Numbered from the stretch's first letter, positions 19,153 to 30,000 are shown. The stretch is 64,000 nucleotides of DNA from Trogon surrucura (GCA_020746105.1 CM036643.1:372001-436000), one strand, 5' to 3'. A program made the numbers and translations. The notes: generated by a model not told the origin, from the sequence alone.

Positions 19153-21045
19153 CTGCAAGAGAAGGGGTGGACGTTAGCATTCCCCGGGCTGGGTGGATGT
19201 CCCTCAGCAAGGGGGTCCCATGGGGTGGGTGGGTGTCCCTCACAATGGAGGTCCCCCTGCCCAGGTAGATGTCCCTCGGCAAGGAGGTCCCCTGGGATGG
19301 GTGGGTGTCCCTCACAATGGAGGTCCCCGTGCCCAGGTAGATGTCCCTCGGCAAGGAGGTCCCCTGGGGTGGGTGGGTGTCCCTGAGGATGGAGGTTCCT
19401 TGGGGGCGAGTGGCTGTTTCCCAGGATGGAGAACCCGCCCTGGCCGGGTGGGCGTCCTCCACGACGGAGGCCCCTCGGGGCGGGTGGCTGTCCTCCCGGC
19501 TGGACGTCCCCCAGGGCGCTGGCCATCCCCTCTGTGCCTGGCAACAATCGCAAAACTGCAAAATCCAGTCCTGCCGCCTGACGATGTGCAGCCGAACCAC
19601 AGCATCTCCCAGGGGCTGCCTTGGAGACGTGCACGAGGTACCCGAAGGTCTTAAAAACCCAAACCTCAAGGTCAGAGATCCCCCTTGGCCTTGGGAGTCC
19701 CAGGGTGGGTGTGAGGAGCAGGGAGGGGGCACGTAAGGAGGGCAGGGCAAAAAAACCAACCCAATCTCCCCCAAAATCCCTGTTCTGCCTTATTTTCTTC
19801 TTCTGTCTGTTCCTGCCAGCTCTCCCCTGCCCAGAGCTGCCCCAGCCAGCCCCTTCCACTGCACCACATCAAGTGCACGCTGAGAAGTCAACTCCTGGGG
19901 CAGGGGAGAAGCCCCAACCCACAACTAACTCCTGGTACACTCAGGATTTCCAGGTGGGAAACCTGGTTGGATGTTGGGATACGGAAAGGAAGAGGCTGGG
20001 ATGTGGAAACGAAGAAGTGCCAACAAAGCATCCCAGCAGGAATTAACGAGGCTGCTCCTTGGTGGCATCACCTGGATGCACAATAAAAAAAAAGAAAAAA
20101 GAAAAGTGGGAAAAATTCCTGCCTGATCCCGACCAAGAGGTGATGCTGCAGAACAGCCATGATGGGATTGGGGAGAAATCCCAATAAATTGAACACTCGC
20201 ACTGGTTTCCTGCAAGGGGGGGCTCCAAGCCAACAAGTCCTCAACATCTCTCTTTGTCCTAACTCTAAAGCCAGGCTCAGCCCCGGGGCAGTCACAGGAA
20301 AGGTGGAGAGAAGCGTAATTTGACAGCCTGTCATCGATTTCCAAATTTCAACCCCGAAAGAAATTCTTCTGGTCTGGAATCAAAGCAAACACGCCGGAGG
20401 TTTCCAGCGCGTTGCCAGCGGGAAGGGGCGAGCAGCTGCCTCTCCGCAGAGCGGAGCCATTCCCCTGCGTTCACAGCTCCTGTTTGACATTTTGTATTGC
20501 AAAAATAGTGCAGAATTTACTTTTTTCAAAAAATAAATAATAAAAAAGCGCATTTGGAGCTAAAAAAGAAAAAAAAAGCAGCTTCTTTGCATGAAGAAGA
20601 GCTGTTTGCATTCAGTTTCCCTACGAGACCTGAAGCACTTGCAGGACCCCAACGACCCTCCTCGCTGCACCCTGAGCTCCTCTTGAAAAACTCGTAAGAA
20701 GGGGATGCACAGAAGAAAAAGAGGAGAAAGCAACGGGGAATAAACCCGCCGGGCTTTGCTCGCGAGCCAACGGCGTGCCCGGCCAGGGCTTTGGAGGCAG
20801 TGGAGGCGCAGCAGCTTACACTGGGAGAGCAGCGAGCCGTGGCGTTGCAGGGCCCGTGGGGATCTCCGCGGAGCCGCCGGCAGCGAGGAAGAGGAGGAAG
20901 AGGATGAGGATGCCCGTGAGGAAGACGGCGAGGAAGGCAAAGGGCTGTATTTCCGGCTTCCGTTGAGCATGTCTCTACAAACTAAAATGGATAACATGGA
21001 ACTGAGGAGCATCGATGCAATGGCTGCAAACTTCCATACCTTCAT
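18704..21045 (-). CDS. NRTN: Neurturin precursor (two coding exons)
   Basis: Secreted GDNF-family growth factor, the ligand of GFRalpha2 with RET; in vertebrates it supports parasympathetic, enteric and other neurons. Joining 21045-20820 to 19152-18704 gives 675 nt, 224 residues plus TGA. The signal peptide (residues 1 to about 23) strongly resembles human preproneurturin. The prodomain (24-122) has a serine-rich tract (38-54) and a sequon at N28. RRKR (119-122) is a furin site. The mature part (123-224) is 102 residues, the human length, with the seven cystine-knot cysteines at mature positions 8, 35, 39, 69, 70, 99 and 101, the ELGLGY and DETVLFRYC motifs, and a lysine/arginine-rich heel (51-67) where human neurturin binds heparan sulfate. 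The C-terminus ECGCV parallels human ECACV. The start is fixed by the homologous N-terminus and by A at -3. The precursor is longer than human (197) because of the prodomain. Confidence 0.96.
19153..20819 (-). other. NRTN: NRTN intron between coding exons
   Basis: A 1,667-bp phase-1 intron with donor T|GTAAGC at 20819 and acceptor TCTTGCAG ending at 19153. Its last third, near the acceptor, is the 36-bp minisatellite. Around 20,520-20,580 it holds A/T-rich runs. Joining the flanks restores ...SLLSQ-Y-SSLLES..., which matches the human protein around its Gln-Tyr at the equivalent junction. Confidence 0.93.
19192..19517. repeat. 36-bp minisatellite, nine units, in the NRTN intron
   Basis: Nine head-to-tail units of 36 bp (one of 38) start at 19192, 19228, 19264, 19300, 19336, 19372, 19408, 19446 and 19482. 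Each begins GGTGGGTGTCCCTC or a close variant. Units 2 and 4, and 3 and 5, are almost identical, so the array grew as a 72-bp dimer; units 7-9 are more diverged. Since 36 is a multiple of three, several frames stay open on both strands. The array ends only about 40 bases from the splice acceptor of the mature-factor exon. Confidence 0.95.
20820..21045 (-). CDS. NRTN: NRTN coding exon 1 (signal peptide and most of the prodomain)
   Basis: Encodes residues 1-75 and the first base of codon 76. The N-terminus MKVWKFAAIASMLLSS resembles the human MQRWKAAALASVLCSS segment and has a hydrophobic core to about residue 22. Serine codons at 20934-20884 form a triplet-rich tract read as GA-rich DNA on the plus strand. 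The donor is CAGT|GTAAGC at 20820/20819. The ATG context is good (A at -3). Confidence 0.95.
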
Positions 21046-21072
21046 CTTAGAGCAAGTCAGAACATTGAAACT
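21046..21072 (-). other. NRTN: NRTN 5' UTR segment and its splice acceptor
   Basis: A strong acceptor (GCCTGTTTTGCAG, ending at 21073) precedes 27 bases of leader and the start codon. The pyrimidine-rich tract TTTGTTTTGCCTGTTTTG is convincing. It implies at least one non-coding upstream exon further right. Confidence 0.85.
21057..21065 (-). promoter_or_regulatory. Minimal upstream ORF (ATG TTC TGA) in the NRTN leader
   Basis: The leader exon contains an ATG followed by one codon and TGA, ending 11 bases before the NRTN start. Its ATG context (TCA before, T after) is fair. Such minimal uORFs can stall or divert scanning ribosomes and lower translation of the main frame. The sequence is certain; the effect is inferred. 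Confidence 0.7.
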
Positions 21073-21944
21073 CTGCAAAACAGGCAAAACAAACATCCTT
21101 ATTACGCAGCCTCCGCCCGTGGACCCCTCCTCCCACCCCACATCCCCGCGGCGCGGGCTGGCTGATCGTCTCCTGCGGGACCACCAGCAGCCCCTTGGCT
21201 CCGTCTCGTCCCCTCCACCCTCCTGAGACCAGCCCGGCATTGCGACAGGGAAACTGAGGCACGGGATGAGGTGTGCAGCAAAGGGGAAATGGGCCATGGT
21301 GGGCGCGGGCGGCTCGGGGTTGGCGGTGGCAGTGGGGGTGAGGCGGTGTCCTCGGCCAAGTCATCCCCGACAGCCCGGCCAGGCGAGTGGATTTCCACCC
21401 CGCCTCGCTCCGGCTCTGTTTCCCCACACTGCCGGCCAATATCGCTGCGAATAAAGGACGGGCAAACCCACGCCACGCCAGCCCGGCACCTCCTCGCCCA
21501 GCACATCCCCACATCCCCTCCTCGGGACGGGACGAGCAGTGGACGCCCCCGCGGCTCAGATGCTCGAGCAGAGCCCGAAACCCTTCCCTCCGGCGCCGCC
21601 TCACCAAACCCCTGCCAAAACTCATGAAAAACCTGAGGGAAAAAAGCAACAGGGCGGCTTTGGGTGGGAGCGGGCACCTCGGCCGTGCAGATCATTGCAT
21701 GAAAAAAAAACCCAAACAACAAACCCCGCTGGCATTTCCCTCGCAGGCGAGCCCAGCCCGTACCTTCCACCGCTCCCTTCGCTCCGTCCAAAGCAGATCG
21801 GATCCGGCCGGGTTTGACACTGATCCTGCAGCCGGGCAGGGCAGGGGGGAACCGGGGCCGTTGTCCCGGGAGTGGGCTCTCAGCCAGCACATCCCCATCA
21901 AAGAGCGGCTCTGGAAAGCAGCACGGACTTGCAGCCGCCTCCTG

Positions 21945-22115
21945 TCCCCTTTTTTTTTTTTTTTTTTTTAATATTTCAGCTCCTTGCAAACTCCAAACAT
22001 CTCTCCTTTTTTTTTTTAAAATAAATTTTCCACAGGGTGGAAGGGGGGGATAAAAAGAAGAGGAAAAAAAACCCCCAAAACAACAAAAGAGAGTAGGAAA
22101 AAAAAAAAAGGAAAA
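21945..22115. repeat. Poly-T / poly-A low-complexity cluster
   Basis: A run of about 23 T (near 21950-21972), a second T run (22007-22017), then several A runs (22065-22112). It has no gene content. It is a likely source of sequencing or assembly error in length. Confidence 0.8.
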
Positions 22116-22169
22116 TAAACCCCCAAAACCTAATTTAGCAATATTTGCCAAATGGAATTTAGCAGGGGG

Positions 22170-22400
22170 AAATAATAATGTTTATTTTAAAATGGAGTTT
22201 GACAGGTTTGCTTTTACTGTTATTGTAGAAAACAAGAAGGGCTGTGAACGCAGCCTCATCGCCAGCAACTCTGGTTTACAGGATGCAGATAATTGCACAT
22301 TAACCAACGGTAATTAGATGCCCCGTAGGTTAAAAGATAATTGTAGAACCCAGCCAGAGTCTAAATATTTTCAACTGGGCTATAAACAATGCCAAGCTAG
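22170..22400. promoter_or_regulatory. Candidate enhancer with homeodomain/FOX/SOX-like sites
   Basis: A compact A/T-rich but non-repetitive block stands in GC-rich DNA. It has TAATTAG (22311), AGATAATTG (about 22335), GATAATTGCAC (about 22287), ATTAACC, and ATAAACAATG (about 22383), which combines forkhead and SOX-like cores. It lies 1.1-1.4 kb upstream of NRTN coding exon 1. This texture is typical of conserved developmental enhancers, but no cross-species alignment was available. Confidence 0.4.
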
Positions 22401-22429
22401 AAAAAGAATAGTTTCACCATATAAGGAGG

Positions 22430-23060
22430 TAAGATCGTGAAATCCCGCCGGGGTCCGAGGCGACGGGGCTGGCCGAGGCACCGCGGCAATAAAACACCGG
22501 CAGCGAGACCGCGCGGCGGGGGCCACTTTGCAGCCGGGCAGCGGCCGGAGCCCCGGGAGGTGACGGGACCGTCCCCGCCTGCGGCCGCGTCTCCAACCGT
22601 GGGGATGAGGTCGAGCCGGTCTCCTCGCCCGGGAAAGCGCGACGGGTGCGATTGCATCCTTCGTCATCGGGATGAGGCGCCGCGAGTTCAGGCTTCGCCT
22701 CGGGAAGGAGAGAACGGGCAGCGAAAGCGCCCGCCGGCACGAAGGGCTGCCGGGGAAAGGCGCTGAGCGGTGAAGGGCCGAGGGGACGGCAGCTCGGTCT
22801 CGCAAAATTCCGGGAAGGAAGGACTCGGGAAGGACGAGCAGCCTCGGGGGAGGCAGACGGGTTTGGGGAGGGTCCCCACTTGTAGCAGAGAGGACAACAG
22901 CTCTCGGCACCTGGTGTCGGGACGTTTTTGGGAGGTGGACACCCGGCAACAGGTTCGCACGCGGCTCAGAGCTCGACCTCCATCAGCGCCTCCCGAGCTG
23001 CTCCCGGGGGGCTCAGCCCCCACCGCCCCGCGCCGGGGAGGAAAGGGTTGTGGCGGAGCG
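22430..23060. promoter_or_regulatory. CpG-dense block upstream of NRTN
   Basis: CpG is frequent throughout (for example CGAGGCGACGGGG and GACCGCGCGGCGGGG near 22460-22520). Long open frames on both strands have no family resemblance and follow from GC content. It may be an alternative promoter or the flank of the neighbouring A/T-rich enhancer-like block. Confidence 0.45.
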
Positions 23061-23364
23061 AGCCTGCGACACTCAGTCTGTCCACCTGAGCAAGGGCCTC
23101 GGGCTTCTTGAGAACCCATAAAATTTTAGGAGAGCGGTTTCAGCCTCGTTGCACATCCCATAAAAAAGCCTCCTCTTTCGGCAGCCAGTAATTTCAGCCC
23201 CCACCCGCTCGCCGGCGACCGCTCAAAAGACTAAATCCCCAGCTCCAACGTGCAAATCAATAATAAAAAAACCCCACATATTCCAGTCTCTACCTTTGGT
23301 TTCTCTTGCTTTAAAAAGCCCCAGACCTGTGGGGAGAGCTGAAAACCAGGGGAAGGGGAAGGAA

Positions 23365-23410
23365 GGGCACCCCCCCACACACATACACACAGATACACAC
23401 ACAGAGAGGA
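23365..23410. repeat. CA-rich microsatellite
   Basis: Interrupted ACACAC and ATACACAC units after a C run. Simple repeat. Confidence 0.8.
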
Positions 23411-23835
23411 ATCGTGCCCAGGATGACGTCCGAGCTGCCCCCTCCCATCTTTCTGTTTCCCACGTGTTTTAAACCCACTCCCAGCAACAAAAAATCATCA
23501 CGGGAGGGCTGACTCGAGCTCCCCTGGAGCGGTGGCTGCTGGCATTGCTGCTGGGCTCCCCCTCCGCTCTGTTCGCATATTGCTCCACCAGCTCAGCCCC
23601 ATCCTGCAGCCCCAGACCCTCCCTGCGTGCAAACCCGCACCCAAAGGTGCCCTGGGATGTGGCCTGAGCTGCCCGTTCACACACGAGCATGAAAAGCACT
23701 CACAAGGAGCTGAAACGGGTGAAGAGACGATGACAGCTGTGGCCACGCCGAGCGGTGGCGTGCTCCTGTGGGGAAGAGACCCGGGCCCAGAGCTCCACAG
23801 CCCCGGCATGCTCAGAGAGCCAAAGACCCCTTGAA

Positions 23836-24045
23836 CAGGTTGGGCTGGATCTTTAAAGATCATCTAATCCAACCCATCTGCTGGGAGCAGGGACATCTTC
23901 AACTCGACCAGATTGCTCAGAGCACCATCCAGCCTGACCTTGAATATTTCCAGGCATCGCCCCAGGCAACCCGTGCCAGACTTTCACCACCCTCATTGTC
24001 AAAATCTCTTCCTCATATCTCGTCTGAGCGTGGCTGTTGGACAAG
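23836..24045 (-). mobile_element. CR1 LINE 3' end, inverted
   Basis: On the minus strand the 3' terminus reads GGTTGGATTAGATGATCTTT at about 23873-23854. Rightwards on the plus strand follow the antisense CR1 phrases: GGGACATCTTCAACTCGACC, GATTGCTCAGAGC, CTGACCTTGAATATTTCCAG, TTTCACCACCCTCATTGT and TCTTCCTCATATCTCGTCT. This wording belongs to a different CR1 subfamily from the copy at 7915. It is 5'-truncated to about 210 bp and lies antisense to the plus strand, in the same direction as NRTN. Confidence 0.9.
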
Positions 24046-26704
24046 TCTCAGCTACTTCACAACGGGAAGGTCCAGCCGACTGCCTGCACCACCAGCTCTG
24101 GGCTCAGCACGGCGGGATGCACATCCCACGTTCCCAGGGCCAGGAGGCAGCCTTGCGGCTCAGGGTATCCCGACTGGCACCAGAACCTGGAAAATCACCC
24201 TTTAAACGGAGGAAAGGCAGGGCTTTGGGGTGCAGCTGGAGCTGTAGGTGCAAAAACGTGGGTGTGAGGCCGTGCCAAGGGACTGACCGGGAGGGCAGGA
24301 GGGCTCGCAGAGAGGAGCAGTCTCACCCGAGGATGCCCAGTTCTCACACAGCCTCCTCTGCCAGCTCGGAGCTCTCCTGTTTTCACAGAGCAAGCAGGCT
24401 GTGCCGGGCAGGCTCCCCAGCTCTCATCAAAACCCATCGGAAAGGCCAAAGTTTCCAACTCAGCTGCAGAACAGCCCGATAACTCCCTATTTTCCTGCCT
24501 CCTGATAATTCATTAACACGATCTCAGCTGTCTCGCCTGCTGCCAAGCACGAAACTCAATCCTGCAAGAGAAGACCCTGCCCTGCCCGACAGCTCCCCCA
24601 AACCTGCCGCGTTTTGCGGGAGCCCAGCACTGAACAGGTCAGGCACGAAGCCTTTGCTCGGCCGGCCCCATGCTCATCCCCGCCGGTGCTCGCTGCTTTC
24701 TGGGCAGAGGAAAAGAAAAAAGTGCTCCGGGTCCTGAAGAATTGGAAATATTAAGGAAAAGCAACAAACAGCAGCAGAGCCAACTCCCATCGCTTCGTCC
24801 AGAGGGAATGAGTTGATCGCGTCGGTTCGTTGCGCCGCGGCGGATCCTCCCCAAAGCCCCTCCTCGAGCTCCTCGTGCCTCTTCCCTTTCGAAGGGGATC
24901 CAACCAACCCACGCCGCGGCCCTTTCCCAGGACTCGATCACCCCCACTGCTCAGCAAAACACCCAGTCAGATCCATCAAGTCTCATTTCCAGCTGGGGTT
25001 TTCCTCTCTCCAGCTCCTGAGCGCTGGCATTCCCTCTGCCTTGTCCTGATAAATCAAAAAGCAGCGACCCCCTTCCCCACAGACCCATTGCCTTCGCTCA
25101 CAGAAATGGAGTTTACTGGGCTTCTCACACTTCCCTCGTTTTTCACACTCCCATTTCTTTTTTTCTCATAGCTCTTTGTTTTCTAACCCATTTCCAATTT
25201 TTCAAGCAGGCTCTTAGGATTCGCTTCCAATATCCGCCGATTCCTTAAAGCCTCAGCTCCTGGAGTCATGAGACGAAGAGGGGAAAAGCAGAGTTTGTTT
25301 TTTTTTTCGTTTGTGTTTTTTTTCTACCCTAAATCCTCTTTGCTCGAAGAGGAAGGAGGAGATGCGGAAACTTTCAGCTCCGACGCTTCGAAGCCCAGAA
25401 TGCAGAGAACCCAAAAAGACATTATATTTTAAGCATGTCATAAATTTTCAGTCGATTCATGCTTCCGGGCATTGATTCATTCTTTTCGAGCGCTCGGCCT
25501 CAGCCACGCCGCAAGAATGGAGGAGGCCGTGGAGTGGCCGAGAGGTTTTTTGGCAACACGAACCTCTTGGACAGACGAAGGCCTTGACAGGACATCAGAG
25601 AGAGCTTCCACCTGCCACACATTGTTTATCTGAGCGCCTTACATGGGAGCCAAGCTTCGAAATCCCGGCTCCTCATGACTCACCCGGCAGGAATTAAACA
25701 ATTTCCATCCAGGCTCGAGGTGAAGCTGCTGAAAAGCAGCTCCTCCGGCAGCGGCTCGATGCCTGAGCCCTGCTTGGAGAGGACAGGGATGGTGGAGAGA
25801 CCCATCACAAGCTCCTGACATGGATTTTTTGGGAATTGAACCCCCCGTTCCCAAGAGCATCGGTGTGCCCCACACCCTCAAGTGGGCTGGATGCACCGAG
25901 AGTACCAGAGCCTGCAGCGGGACGGTCAGCGCCCCGGGATCAAACCGGCCCCAAAATGGCAAAACTGGGCCCAGAACGGAGAGTGTTGAAAGGAGAAAGA
26001 AAAAAAAAAAGCCCCAAACGCTCAGCTGGGTTGAACTGTTGGCTGCTCCTGCTCTTCAGACAGCAAGGGGGTGCATGAAGGGAGGGAAGAAGGATGATGG
26101 CCCCAGCTCCAGCTCGGCTCCGAGGGCTGCTCGGGGGACACGAGTGCCACCAACCCAGCGCAGCCCCCGGCTGGGGACACGGGCCAGCAGCACCCACGTC
26201 CTCGCTGGTGGCTCCCCCTCCGGCACGCACGGTTTTCAGCTCTGATGCCAGCAGTGACGACGGCCATGGCCCCCTCCCCTCCCCAGCTCTCCCCTCTAAG
26301 CAAAACCAGAGCCGAGCGCGGGACACATGGTTCTGCTTTGCCTGAGCGAAAACCAGCACGAGGCAAGAAGCTCCAAAGCTCTTCCCCAACTCCCCCTGGT
26401 GCCCCCAAAAAGAGACCACCACAAGCCAAACCCTTGTCCCCGGGCTCCCTCCACACAGCTGGGAAAGCTTTTTGGGGTGATCCCCAAAGCCCCTCCTGGG
26501 AACGGCCGCGGTCCTGGACCCGCAGGACGGTGGAGGGGGAGAAGGGGCCACAGCGGGATGGGGGGAGCACCCGCGTAGCCGGCGGCGCGGGGAGCCCCTC
26601 GGCTGAACACGCCAACCGCCGGCAAACTGCGCTGTTCCCACGCTGACATGACATTTACATTCGGGCTGAATTACGGCGGGTTTGGTTTACATCTCTCCAA
26701 ACAG

Positions 26705-26790
26705 CTGGGTTAAAAAAAAAAACAACCCAACAAACCCACACAAAAAAACAACGCCAAAAAAAAAAAAAAAAAAAAGAAAATACGCACACC
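26705..26790. repeat. A-rich low-complexity tract
   Basis: Runs of A with C interruptions, including about 20 consecutive A near 26757-26776. Simple repeat; possibly an old retroposon tail. Confidence 0.75.
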
Positions 26791-26957
26791 ACCCCACAAC
26801 CCCCATGGCGACAATGAAAATAATACGAAAAATAAGTTCTCGCCGAGCCCGCGCGACGCAGCTGGAGGGTTTGCGAGGGGCACGTGCGCCCCGCGGCGCT
26901 GGGGGGGGCGATGGCCACGCTGGGCTGGAGAAGGGAGATCTCGGGGCTTTGCCTCAG

Positions 26958-27011
26958 CTGGGATGATCTTAGAGGGTTTTTCCAAGGTTAATGATTCTCT
27001 GATTCTCCGAT
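26958..27011 (+). mobile_element. CR1 LINE 3' terminal fragment
   Basis: GGGATGATCTTAGAGGGTTT followed by TTCCAAGGTTAATGATTCTC and a second GATTCTCC octamer is the CR1 3' terminus with its short ATTCTNTG-type tail. Only about 55 bp remain clearly recognisable. Confidence 0.8.
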
Positions 27012-30000
27012 GTGAGCGGCAAGGCCGGGGAGCAGCTGTCCAGCCCCGCTGGGCTGAGCTGCTGTCAGCCAGAACCCCTGGCCCCATCCATAGTCCCACT
27101 CTGGATTTTGGGGAGCCAAACCAGCTCCAAGGCACCGGAGATGGCACCAGGAGGTGGCAGGAATTTCGGGCACATAAACTCATCTGTACTCACATCCCAC
27201 ATCCCCGGGCATCATCATCCTCCCGCTGGCTGGGGGGCTGGGGGCGAGGAGGCACAGGACCCCCCGTAGCCCCACAGCCCCATCCCGCGTCCCTGAGCGG
27301 GGGAGCCCACGGGAACCCAGCTGTTGGCGAGGGGGTTCGGGAGCAATTCCAGGAGGGGATGGGGCACCGGGGAGGAAAATCCCCATTTCTGGGCACCTTG
27401 AAGAGCCGTCCCTGCACAGCCAGGGATAGCATCTGCCACCTTGAGCCGTTCTGGCTCGCACGGGCAGAAGCCAAAATTGCTGGGGTGGATAAACCCACCC
27501 TGCTCTGATGCAACCAGCCCAGAACACCCACGACCTGCTCCCGCAGCAGAGCCAGCCCCACTCAGACCCTTCTGGGGCCGGACTCCCCCAGTGAGTCCTC
27601 GCCAGCCGGATGCTGGGACGACACCGACACCATCTCCCGTCCCTCCTGCGGGATTTCTTCTCTCACCATCCGGGGTCCGTCCCATCCTGGCGTGGGGCTG
27701 TAGGGAGGCCCCACGGGATGCATCTGTGTCCTGGGAGGCAGCGCTGGCACCTTTGATTCCTTCCTCCGAGGTTTTCATGTCAGTAGCACCGCGGCCGGCG
27801 CTCGCCGGGGAGGAATCTCACTGCGGATGGACCCGAGCTCATCCTGCCGGGGTCCCTGTGTTGGGATGGGCTCAGCCCCGGCCGGGCTTAACTGAGCCCT
27901 GCGAGGGCACATAAAGATGCTGCTTTCCCCTCCAGCTGCAGCTGCCCTCGTCTCCCACCCTTGCTGCTCTCTCTGTCACTCGCCGGGGCACGCCGGAGGC
28001 AGAAATGTATCTGCAACATAAAGCAGCATTTAAAAAAAAAATAAAAAATGGTTTAAAGGCAGCACGACTTGCTGCAGCAATCACCCTGCCCGGCCAGCTC
28101 GGGGACACCCGCGTGGTGTCTGCACTGAGGGCACCTGGCTGAGAGACCTTGCAGTTCTGCCGAAAAAAAAAAATAAAATCACTGCAAGTGTCACATTTTG
28201 GGGATCTCTATTCCTCTTTCTAGCTGAAAATCAGCCAAAGCATTTAAAAATCCCAGCTGGTTGGCCATGGGCGGTGTGGTTCCCAGCTCAGGGTCCCCAT
28301 CCTGGTGGCTGCGTGTCCCTACCGACCCTTCGCCAAGGTCAGCAGGGCTGCAGCAACCCAAAAACCTCCTTAAGCTGATTCAGTCACTTCTAAGCAGCAG
28401 CAAGAGTCGCCCTTTCTGACAAGAGAGAAAAATTATGATTCGATGCTTCAGGACAGCATCGCTCGGTGTCACCCAGAGCAGAGAGCGTGGCTTGTGGCGC
28501 GACACGAATTAATGCCAAGATGCGGAACGAGGCGGGAATAAAAACTGGAAAAAACCCCAAGCCAGCCCACCAATTCAGCCAAACCCCATTTGCTGAAGGG
28601 CAGAGAAAATCAAAATATATCGTTGCAAATCCCACCAAACCCAGGATGGTTTTGTAGGACTGAAGGAAATCAGGGATAACTCTTAAAAAAAAAAAGAGAA
28701 AAAAGCAGAGCAAGACCTCCGCACCCACGGGTGCCGGCGAACGGCAGCCTTCTGCACCACCCGGCACGGGCTCTCCAGCCCCAAATTCCCCCGTCGTGCC
28801 GAAACCTGAAGCCTGAACGTCAATTATTTTTCCTTCTCAGAGTGACAAACCACCCCCCCCTACTCCGCCCCGTACTAAATAACCACGCGATGCCAAAACG
28901 GGGCGGTTTGTTGGAGGAAACTAATTGCTGTGGCTTGTTTGAACAATCCCGGTGCCTCGGGAAACGGGGTTAAAAGCTTAAATTTTGGCAGCGAGATGGA
29001 GCCCAGGCCCCAGATGTGCTTTCCTCTGGGCCGGTTTCAACACCGCTGGTATCTGTGAGCTGCCACGGGTGCGCTGGCGGCAAAAATCTCCTTTTTTTTC
29101 CCAAGAAAGGAAAAGACCTCGGTGGGATCCAGGAGGGAAAAACACGACCGAAGCAGGAGAGCATCACCTCCTCCCACTCAGCAGCGGCTCTGTAGGATTT
29201 TCCTCCTTTGTGGACTTGCCCGGCATCACGGCACGTCCCAGCCCCCCCAAAATCCCCGCGGTGGGGGGTCACTGTGCCGCAGCGTGCCTCAGTTTCCCCT
29301 TTGCAGAAACGGCCTGGCAGCAGGGTGGCCATTGAAGGGCTCCGTGTATTAATTCCCCATTTTTCCACGGTGTCTGCGGCCACCTCCACATCTCCAGTGG
29401 GCTGGCACGGTCCCTTCAGCTCCCACCTGAGTAATGCCAGTCCTCATCCCTGGAGAAACACAGCAAGCGAGCCAGAAATGAGCCGGGACAGGGACAGGGG
29501 GGAGGAATTGCAACCCCTGGGTGCCCTGTGAGCACCCACCTGTGTTCCTCGGCGATGCCGAAGCTGCCTCCTGCCCCGCAGTGGGAAATCCCCCGTCCCT
29601 CCGCTCCTCCTTTCGCACCCTCTCTCTCTGTGCCATTTCTTTTTTTTGCACAGCTTGTCAAGGCGCCCGTCGGGGATTACGGCGCTTTGCTCAGGGCAGA
29701 GAAGACCCCGGAGAGGTTCGCAAATCCAATTTGCACTAAACCCTTCCAGTGGGTTTTGGACGATGCACAGACTAATATCCCATTAGCATTTACTGTCCGA
29801 CGCCAGCAGCAACTGCCGACATATTGAACCACTTAGCGCCGCTCCGGAGCGAACAAATGAGAAATTCCTCCCGAGACGGCAACAGCAGCGCGTTGGGAAT
29901 GAAGATTTGGGGTGGAGGAAGCTCCAAACTGGGAGATGCTTGGGATAAGGAGGGTTGGAGACGGCGGGAAGGGCTGGAGATGATGGGAAGGGCTGGAGGG

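Larger units (their letters stand above)
20860..21640. promoter_or_regulatory. CpG-rich block over NRTN coding exon 1
   Basis: GC-rich with frequent CpG from inside coding exon 1 to about 600 bases upstream of it. It could be a second NRTN promoter that makes transcripts without the remote exon, or the usual GC-rich halo of a developmental gene exon. Confidence 0.4.

Noticed and set aside
17726..19177. Plus-strand open frame of 483 codons over the NRTN exon
   Set aside because: It is the antisense of the NRTN mature exon and its GC-rich flank; composition keeps it open. No domain is visible and NRTN on the other strand explains the conservation.
18704..19774. NRTN exon 2 read as a single-exon 356-codon gene starting at 19774
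   Set aside because: The upstream part is the 36-bp minisatellite inside the intron. A good acceptor at 19153 and a homologous first exon at 21045-20820 give the proper neurturin precursor.
21102..22151. Minus-strand open frame of 349 codons upstream of NRTN
   Set aside because: It runs through poly-A/T tracts and CpG-rich intronic DNA, giving lysine and phenylalanine runs; no family resemblance, and the NRTN start and leader acceptor lie outside it.
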